Shown one piece after another: positions 58,930-64,000 of a DNA stretch of 64,000 nt. The stretch spans positions 186,001-250,000 of the forward strand of contig NZ_QEOO01000036.1 in the NCBI RefSeq assembly GCF_003121585.1. Direction: 5' to 3'. Within the stretch, counting starts at the first letter, position 1. Every line of letters starts with the position of its first letter. Source of the stretch: Nocardioides speluncae (GTDB lineage: Bacteria > Actinomycetota > Actinomycetes > Propionibacteriales > Nocardioidaceae). Below the pieces are notes generated by a model, which was not told where the DNA came from, did not search any database, and worked only from the letters and a program-made list of their open reading frames with translations. The position numbers were made by a program, and so were the translations under genes.

Positions 58930-59466
58930 GTGACGGACCCCTTCCGGCAGGACGGCGCAGGCAAACCCGACGAGCTCGACCGGCTCTGGACTCCGCACCG
59001 GATGGCCTACATCCGGGGCGAGAACAAGCCGGTCGACGAGTCGGTGGGCGAGTGCCCGTTCTGCCGGATCCCGGGACTGGATGACGAGGCGGGCCTGGTG
59101 GTACGCCGCGGCGAGCTGGCGTACGCCGTACTCAATCTCTATCCGTACTCACCCGGCCACCTGATGATCTGTCCGTACCGGCACGTCGCCGACTACACCG
59201 ACACCACCGACGCCGAGGCCGCCGAGATCGCCGACCTGACCCGCGCCGCGATGCGGGTGGTCCGGGAGGTGTCGGGCGCTCACGGCTTCAACATCGGCAT
59301 GAACCAGGGCGCGATCGCCGGCGCCGGAATCTCGGCGCACCTGCACCAGCACGTCGTACCGCGCTGGGCCGGCGACCAGAACTTCATGCCGATCATCGGC
59401 CGCACCAAGACGCTGCCCGAGCTGCTCACCGACACCCGCGAGCTGCTCGCGAAGGCCTGGTCGTGA
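58930..59466 (+). CDS. HIT family nucleotide hydrolase/phosphorylase (Rv2613c-like)
   Basis: This 178-residue protein has the C-x-x-C pair CPFC, the segment NLYPYSPGHLMICPYRHV and the histidine triad HLHQHVVPRW. Order and neighbours match the mycobacterial Rv2613c Ap4A phosphorylase, which lies between thrS and pgsA1. The start GTG (VTDPFRQDGAGKP) at 58930 is used; a longer frame to 58747 would run through the inverted repeat. The stop overlaps the inositol phosphatase start. Confidence 0.9.
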   Translation: MTDPFRQDGAGKPDELDRLWTPHRMAYIRGENKPVDESVGECPFCRIPGLDDEAGLVVRRGELAYAVLNLYPYSPGHLMICPYRHVADYTDTTDAEAAEIADLTRAAMRVVREVSGAHGFNIGMNQGAIAGAGISAHLHQHVVPRWAGDQNFMPIIGRTKTLPELLTDTRELLAKAWS

Positions 59467-60239
59467 CGGCCGGCCTCGATGACGCCGCACTGGCCGCCGA
59501 CCTGGTCCGGGAGGCGGGTGCGCTGGCGCTGAAGATGCGCCAGGACGGGCTGACCGCCGACCACAAGACCTCGGTCTCCGACCTGGTGACCGCGGCCGAC
59601 CACGCGGCCGAGGAGCTGGTCCTGACCCGGCTGCGCGCGGCCAGGCCGGCCGACGGGGTGCTCGGCGAGGAGGGCACCGACCAGGTCGGCAGCAGCGGCC
59701 GGACCTGGGTGGTCGACCCGGTGGACGGCACCTACAACTTCTTCCACGGCCTCACCTGGTGGTGCTCGGCGCTGGCGCTGACCGCGGGCGACCAGGTGGT
59801 GCTGGGCGCGGTCTATCACCCGCACGACGACGTCCTATGGCTGGGCGGACCGGGCCTGCCGACCACCCGGAACGGCGTCCCGGTGGCCGTGATCGACGAC
59901 CAGCCGGTGGCCGGGCTGAGCGCCGCGAGCTACCTGCACCCGCCGTACTTCTCGCGGCCGGAGGTCGTCGGGGCCTGGAGCCGGGCGGTGCGCGGAACCG
60001 CGGCCATGCGGATGCTCGGATCCGGGTCGATGGACCTGGCGGCGGTCGCCGATGGCCGGCTGGGCGTCTGGTTCCAGCACAGCGTCCCGGCCTGGGACTG
60101 GCTGCCCGGCCAGGCCCTGGTCGAGGGCGCCGGCGGCTGCACCCGGCGGACGACGGCAGGCGGGGTGGTCTGGTCGGTGGCCGGACCGCCCACCGCGGTC
60201 GACGAGGTGGTCGCCGCCCTCGGGGATGCGCCGGTCTGA
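59463..60239 (+). CDS. inositol monophosphatase family protein
   Basis: This 258-residue protein has the metal-binding set G-E69-E70-G, D85-P-V-D88-G-T (WVVDPVDGTYNFFHG) and WDWLPGQALVEGAGG of the IMPase/SuhB family. It may hydrolyse inositol phosphate or histidinol phosphate. The GTG start overlaps the HIT stop (GTGA), and the PIP synthase gene is 2 kb downstream, so an inositol-phosphate role is reasonable but not proven. Confidence 0.9.
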   Translation: MTAGLDDAALAADLVREAGALALKMRQDGLTADHKTSVSDLVTAADHAAEELVLTRLRAARPADGVLGEEGTDQVGSSGRTWVVDPVDGTYNFFHGLTWWCSALALTAGDQVVLGAVYHPHDDVLWLGGPGLPTTRNGVPVAVIDDQPVAGLSAASYLHPPYFSRPEVVGAWSRAVRGTAAMRMLGSGSMDLAAVADGRLGVWFQHSVPAWDWLPGQALVEGAGGCTRRTTAGGVVWSVAGPPTAVDEVVAALGDAPV

Positions 60240-60301
60240 GTCCGGGCCGAGCCAGCGTCGGGCCAGGGGAGTCACCCATGTGGCGGCGGCCTCGCCCTGT
60301 C

Positions 60302-60307
60302 TACCGT
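60302..60307 (+). promoter_or_regulatory. -10 box (TACCGT) of the DUF3995 gene
   Basis: TACCGT ends 7 bp before the ATG at 60315. Confidence 0.5.
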
Positions 60308-60314
60308 CGGTGAT

Positions 60315-60794
60315 ATGTCCCGCCAGCCCGGAGACCGCTTCCTCTTCCTCGCCTGCGTCGCCGGCCTCGTGCACGCCGCGTTCAGCTTCTACTGGGCGTT
60401 CGGCGGCCGCTGGCTGCTGAACACCGTCGGCGAGGGCGCGGTCGAGCTCGCACGCGAGTCGCCGATCGTGGCGTTCGCCATCCTGTTCGCCGCCGGAACG
60501 GTCAAGGCGGCCGGTGCGGTGGTGCCGCTTCTGGTCGAGCAGGGCACGCTGCCCGGCCGGCGCTGGTGGCGGCGGCTGGAGTGGGCGGGCAGCGCCCTGC
60601 TGATCTTGTACGGCGGCGCGATCAGTGCGGTCTCCTGGGCCGTCCTCGCGGGCTGGATCGAGGTCGAGGGCGGCTACGACAAGACCGGCCAACTCGGCCA
60701 CGCGGCGCTGTGGGACCCGCTGTTCTTCCTCTGGGGCGTGGCCCTCGCGATCGGCCTCTGGCGCACCCGCAAGCCCGCTAATCTCGCCGCATGA
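60315..60794 (+). CDS. DUF3995 membrane protein
   Basis: This 159-residue protein has four membrane helices and the DUF3995 pattern: CVAGLVHAAFSFYWAFGGRW near the start and GHAALWDPLFFLWGVALAIG at the end. Function unknown. The stop overlaps the ATG of the endonuclease/phosphatase gene (ATGA). Confidence 0.85.
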   Translation: MSRQPGDRFLFLACVAGLVHAAFSFYWAFGGRWLLNTVGEGAVELARESPIVAFAILFAAGTVKAAGAVVPLLVEQGTLPGRRWWRRLEWAGSALLILYGGAISAVSWAVLAGWIEVEGGYDKTGQLGHAALWDPLFFLWGVALAIGLWRTRKPANLAA

Positions 60795-61693
60795 CGGCGA
60801 TCCGGGTGGCGACGTACAACATCTATCTCGGCGCGGAGCTGTCGCCGCTCGTGCTTCTCGAGCCCGGCAAGCTGGACGAGCACGCGCAGACGCTGCGCGC
60901 GACCCTGCGGCGTACCCACTTCCCGTCCCGCGCGCGAGCGATCGCGAAGCTGCTGGTGCGGGAGCGGATCGACCTGGTCGGGCTGCAGGAGGTCACCACC
61001 TGGACCGAAGCCGGTGAGGTCTTCTCCGACGCTCTGGCCGAGCTGACCGACGCCCTCGAAGAGCTAGGCGCGCCGTACGACGTACACGCGTTCAACCGGT
61101 CGTTCGGCGGCTCCGCCAAGAGCGGCACCCTGGACATGTCCCTGACCGGTGGCTGCGCGATCCTGCGCCGCCGGGACTCGGCAGCGACGGTGGTGGGCGA
61201 GTCCGTCGCCGTCTTCGATGCGACGATGACGCTGCCGCCGTCGCCGGAGGTCGAGATCGCGGTCACCCGCGGCTGGTCCCGCGTCGACCTCGACGTAGAC
61301 GGTCGGCCGCTGACGTTGGTCAACACCCACACCGAGGCGTACGACGACGACATCCGCGACGCGCAGCGCGAGCAGATGGTGGCCGGCCTCGGCGACGGGC
61401 CGACCGTGGTCGTCGGCGACTTCAACGCACTTCCCGACGACGTCGGGATGCCGAAGGAGTACGCCGACGCCTGGCTCGCCGCCGGCAACGACCCAGCCGG
61501 CGGCCTTACCTGGGGTCAGGCCCCCGACCTGTCGAACCCCGAGAACACCGCCTCGCTGCGGATCGACTTCGTCTTCGTCCGCGACGCCGAGGTCACCGGG
61601 TGCAGCGTGGTCGGGTTCGACCCCGCCGACCGCACCGCCGACGGCGTCTGGCCGTCCGACCACGCCGGCGTGGTCGCCGAGATCCTGGTCTGA
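60791..61693 (+). CDS. endonuclease/exonuclease/phosphatase family protein
   Basis: This 300-residue EEP-fold enzyme has the set RVATYNIYLGAE, LVGLQEVTTW, LVNTHTEAYDDDIR, VVVGDFNALPDD and the closing WPSDHAGVVAEI with catalytic Asp-His. There is no signal peptide. Substrates of this superfamily include DNA, phosphoinositides and sphingomyelin, and the subtype cannot be settled. It is translationally coupled to the DUF3995 gene. Confidence 0.88.
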   Translation: MTAIRVATYNIYLGAELSPLVLLEPGKLDEHAQTLRATLRRTHFPSRARAIAKLLVRERIDLVGLQEVTTWTEAGEVFSDALAELTDALEELGAPYDVHAFNRSFGGSAKSGTLDMSLTGGCAILRRRDSAATVVGESVAVFDATMTLPPSPEVEIAVTRGWSRVDLDVDGRPLTLVNTHTEAYDDDIRDAQREQMVAGLGDGPTVVVGDFNALPDDVGMPKEYADAWLAAGNDPAGGLTWGQAPDLSNPENTASLRIDFVFVRDAEVTGCSVVGFDPADRTADGVWPSDHAGVVAEILV

Positions 61694-61703
61694 CCGAGAT
61701 GCT

Positions 61704-62201
61704 CTAGCCAAGCCTGGTTCCGACCGCGCCGAGGAAGATCCAGCAGTTGTTGGGGCTGTTGACCGCGATGTTCATCCGGGTGCCCGGGGACTCGAACACC
61801 TCGGAGATGTTCTGGAACTGACCGATGGTCCAGCCCCGGACCTGGACGCCGTTGATCGAGATCAGGATGTCGCAGCTCTGGGTCCCGCTGGCGCCGTTCG
61901 CGGTGATCCGGATGCTCTCCAGCGACCGGGTGCTGAAGCTGTAGAACTTGCTGTTGCCGGGCGTCACCTGCTCCGCCGAGCTCGGGGTGCGGAGTACGAC
62001 GCCGACCCGGCCGGTCCTTGCGGTGACTCGGCCCTTGACCGTGGCCGGCTGCACCAGCTTCGCCTTGACCGGGTTGGCCGCGGAGTTTTTGACGATGACG
62101 CCCTGCAGGGCCCGAGCGGCATCGGCGGTCGTCGGCGCCCAAGCGAGGCCGAGGACGAAGGCAAGCATGACAATCACGGTGGTTCGGGTGGGTTTGCGCA
62201 T
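61704..62201 (-). CDS. secreted hypothetical protein
   Basis: This 165-residue protein has a signal peptide (TRTTVIVMLAFVLGLAWAPT, cleavage near ADA), then a beta-rich mature part with two cysteines (TQSCDILISI and PNNCWIFLG). ATG 62201 is chosen since longer starts lack a signal at the N-terminus. No family is recognised. It is convergent with the EEP gene (10 bp apart). Confidence 0.78.
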   Translation of the reverse strand: MRKPTRTTVIVMLAFVLGLAWAPTTADAARALQGVIVKNSAANPVKAKLVQPATVKGRVTARTGRVGVVLRTPSSAEQVTPGNSKFYSFSTRSLESIRITANGASGTQSCDILISINGVQVRGWTIGQFQNISEVFESPGTRMNIAVNSPNNCWIFLGAVGTRLG

Positions 62202-62290
62202 GACTTTGCTTTCTCTGGGAGGGACCTCGATCGTGCTCCTCCCTGCCGGCGCCATGCCAGTGTGTGTGCAAGGGCTGGGGTGACATGCCC

Positions 62291-62296
62291 TAGGCT
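62291..62296 (+). promoter_or_regulatory. -10 box (TAGGCT) of pgsA
   Basis: TAGGCT ends 9 bp before the ATG at 62306; slightly longer than the other leaderless spacings here. Confidence 0.4.
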
Positions 62297-62305
62297 GCAG
62301 CCGCC

Positions 62306-62938
62306 ATGCTCGATCGATTCAAAGCCTTCTGGACCGGCATCTTCCAGCCCGTCATCAGCCTGCTGCTGCGCCTCGGCGTGAGCCCGGACGCCGTCACGCT
62401 GGTCGGCACGGTCGGGGTGGTCGCCGGTGCGGTGATCTTCTTCCCGCAGGGCGAGCTGTTGATCGGCGTACTGGTGATCACGGCGTTCGTCTTCTCCGAC
62501 CTGATCGACGGCGCGATGGCCCGCCAGTCGGGGCGGTCCAGCGTCTTCGGCGCGTTCCTGGACTCCACGCTCGACCGAGTCGGCGACGCCGCGATCTTCG
62601 GCTCGCTGGCGATGTACTACGTCGGACCGGGCGACAACGACTGGCTGGCGGCGCTGGCGCTGTACTGCCTGACCATGGGCTCGGTGACGTCGTACGCGCG
62701 GGCCCGGGCAGAGTCGCTCGGGATGACAGCGAAGGTCGGCATCGCCGAGCGCTCCGACCGGCTGGTCTCGATCCTGGTGATCACCGGCCTGGCCGACCTG
62801 GTCAACCGCCTCGGCGCCGGCGAGGACGCGCTGATCCTGATCCCGATCACGCTCGGCCTGCTTGCGGTGGCTAGCACGATCACCGTCGTCCAGCGGATCC
62901 TGACGGTCCGCGACCAGGCTCGCGCCGCGGCCCCGTGA
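62306..62938 (+). CDS. pgsA: CDP-alcohol phosphatidyltransferase, likely phosphatidylinositol-phosphate synthase
   Basis: This 210-residue membrane enzyme has the signature D65-x2-D68-G-x2-A72-R73-x8-G82-x3-D86-x3-D90 and about six membrane helices. The gene is near thrS, HIT and pdxS as for mycobacterial PgsA1, which joins CDP-diacylglycerol with inositol phosphate. The polar alcohol is inferred from this context. The acyltransferase and PimA genes that usually follow are absent here. Confidence 0.9.
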   Translation: MLDRFKAFWTGIFQPVISLLLRLGVSPDAVTLVGTVGVVAGAVIFFPQGELLIGVLVITAFVFSDLIDGAMARQSGRSSVFGAFLDSTLDRVGDAAIFGSLAMYYVGPGDNDWLAALALYCLTMGSVTSYARARAESLGMTAKVGIAERSDRLVSILVITGLADLVNRLGAGEDALILIPITLGLLAVASTITVVQRILTVRDQARAAAP

Positions 62939-63091
62939 CCAGCTGCCTCGTAACCATCTCAAGCGCCCACCCCCAGGGGGTGCTTAAGCTGGTCTGATCC
63001 CTACGGGTTGACCCGATCGCGTCATTGCACTGGAGACCGAGTCGCGGAAGGGTTCACCGAAGGTGCGGGGGTCGGGCACCGAGGAGGACCA

Positions 63092-63625
63092 ATGAAGGTC
63101 ATCAGGAGCATCGGCTCAACGGCACTCGCCGGGGCCTTGATGGTTGCCGTCGGCGCGGCGCCGGCAGGAGCGGCAAAGCCGGAACGGATCCCGTTCGAGG
63201 ACCGTTTCGAGTTCACCGTTGAGGACTTCTGTGACGAGCCGGGTCTCGACGCTGCGATCGAGGGTGTCGCCTCAGGCGTGGCCACGATCCGTACGCGTGA
63301 CGGGTTCGACTACGTCACCGAGCACGTCCGGGTCCGGCAGACCATCACGGCGGCTGGTGTGACTACGACGTACACGGAGAGGACGCTGTTCGCCGACCAC
63401 ACCATCTCCGACCTGGGCGACACGATCGAGGTGATCGTCCTGGCCACCGGCAACTCCACCCTTTACGGACCGGACGGCAAGGCGATCGCCCGAGGGCCCG
63501 GACAGGTGCGGTTCCGCGTGGTGCTCGACGAGGCCACGGGGGAGGAGCTCAGCTTCGAGCTCATCAAGGGCTCGACGGGGCGCAACGACGACTTTTGTGC
63601 GGCCGAGCTGGCCGTGCGCTCCTGA
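63092..63625 (+). CDS. secreted hypothetical protein between pgsA and pdxS
   Basis: This 177-residue protein has a signal peptide (KVIRSIGSTALAGALMVAVG, cleavage near AGA/AKP) and a beta-rich mature domain (FEDRFEFTVEDFCDEPGLDA ... GRNDDFCAAELAV) whose two cysteines could pair. A GAGGAGG site precedes ATG 63092. No family with known function is recognised. The 153-bp gap before it holds a GC hairpin around 62958-62990 (GCCCACCCCC region with GGGGGTGCTT). Confidence 0.8.
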   Translation: MKVIRSIGSTALAGALMVAVGAAPAGAAKPERIPFEDRFEFTVEDFCDEPGLDAAIEGVASGVATIRTRDGFDYVTEHVRVRQTITAAGVTTTYTERTLFADHTISDLGDTIEVIVLATGNSTLYGPDGKAIARGPGQVRFRVVLDEATGEELSFELIKGSTGRNDDFCAAELAVRS

Positions 63626-63671
63626 CGATTGCCGGGCGCTAGCGGATTCAGCGTCTGGTAGTTGCCCGCCG

Positions 63672-63677
63672 TAGGCT
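63672..63677 (+). promoter_or_regulatory. -10 box (TAGGCT) of pdxS
   Basis: TAGGCT ends 7 bp before the ATG at 63685. Confidence 0.5.
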
Positions 63678-63684
63678 TGGGGGC

Positions 63685-64000
63685 ATGTCAACCGTTACCC
63701 CCAACCCTGCCTCGGGGCACACCACCGGCACCGCCGCCGTCAAGCGCGGCATGGCCGAGATGCTGAAGGGCGGCGTCATCATGGACGTCGTCACTCCGGA
63801 GCAGGCCAAGATCGCCGAGGACGCCGGCGCGGTCGCCGTGATGGCGCTCGAGCGCGTCCCTGCCGACATCCGCGCCCAGGGCGGCGTGTCCCGGATGAGC
63901 GACCCGGACATGATCGACGGCATCATCGAGGCCGTCTCGATCCCGGTGATGGCGAAGGCCCGGATCGGCCACTTCGCCGAGGCGCAGGTGCTGCAGAGCC
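63685..64000 (+). CDS. pdxS: pyridoxal 5'-phosphate synthase subunit PdxS, 3' end outside window
   Basis: PdxS condenses ribose 5-phosphate, glyceraldehyde 3-phosphate and PdxT-derived ammonia to PLP. The 105 residues present contain KRGMAEMLKGGVIMDVVTPE with D34 and MAKARIGHFAEAQ with the catalytic K91. The rest of about 300 residues lies beyond the right edge. Confidence 0.95.
   Translation, partial: MSTVTPNPASGHTTGTAAVKRGMAEMLKGGVIMDVVTPEQAKIAEDAGAVAVMALERVPADIRAQGGVSRMSDPDMIDGIIEAVSIPVMAKARIGHFAEAQVLQS

Overview
The window is 64 kb of very GC-rich DNA from an actinobacterium. Four things support this: an SsgA-family cell division protein, a PgsA-type phosphatidylinositol-phosphate synthase near thrS and pdxS, a LexA-type SOS box before recA, and heavy use of GTG starts with 4-base stop/start overlaps. 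The frequent GTAC-containing codons and gene content suggest Nocardioidaceae (Nocardioides or Kribbella relatives). That placement is inferred from style, not from a database match. Many genes carry a TANNNT box 6-7 bp before the start codon, so leaderless transcription looks common.

Layout. 1-4553: a tightly overlapping operon with a DUF2064 protein (cut by the left edge), a methyltransferase, a membrane molybdopterin oxidoreductase, a small membrane protein and a two-component system. 4573-6419: SOS box, recA, recX. 6447-9210: GNAT acetyltransferase, then a coupled PPK2, HipA-like kinase and DUF3037 run. 9302-13011 (minus strand): assimilatory sulfate reduction (sulfite reductase, zinc-ribbon protein, cysH, sirohydrochlorin chelatase) behind a short cysteine-containing leader ORF, divergent from glyA. 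14714-21495: two ECF sigma loci, the decayed start of another sigma gene, an NsdA-like/TPR regulator with a divergent small-protein pair, and an SDR. 21513-30176: an alpha/beta-hydrolase/glycosyltransferase fusion, a methyltransferase, a large LuxR-type ATPase regulator, a phosphopantetheinyl transferase and an M1 aminopeptidase.

30255-35687: a BrkB-like membrane protein and a K+ transport block (RCK channel, TrkH, TrkA, peptidoglycan-binding protein). 35703-40484: a hexapeptide acyltransferase, a PASTA protein cut from its Excalibur tail by an in-frame amber codon, a serine hydrolase, a VOC protein, a Gly-Cys-Val tRNA cluster and an aminodeoxychorismate lyase-like enzyme. 40525-43407: an SsgA-like protein, a PGPGW membrane protein, a tRNA-Val(CAC) followed by two damaged tandem copies, and a LuxR regulator. 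43435-46381 looks accessory: a second HTH/TPR regulator with a paralogue of the same small protein, a truncated resolvase-like protein, an orphan Imm1 immunity protein and a GNAT. 46357-48749 (minus strand) is a B-A-B-A tandem array of four secreted collagen-like proteins with near-identical N-termini and unrelated C-termini. 48826-64000: a maltokinase-cap-like protein, thrS, a subtilase, a LuxR/TPR regulator, a hydrolase, a trypsin-like protease, HIT, an inositol monophosphatase family protein, pgsA and the start of pdxS. The usual thrS-HIT-pgsA-pdxS neighbourhood is here stretched by insertions.

The strongest candidates for something undescribed are the two HTH/TPR plus RVRVWFG small-protein modules, the shuffled collagen-like array, the tRNA-Val tandem remnants and the amber-split PASTA/Excalibur gene.
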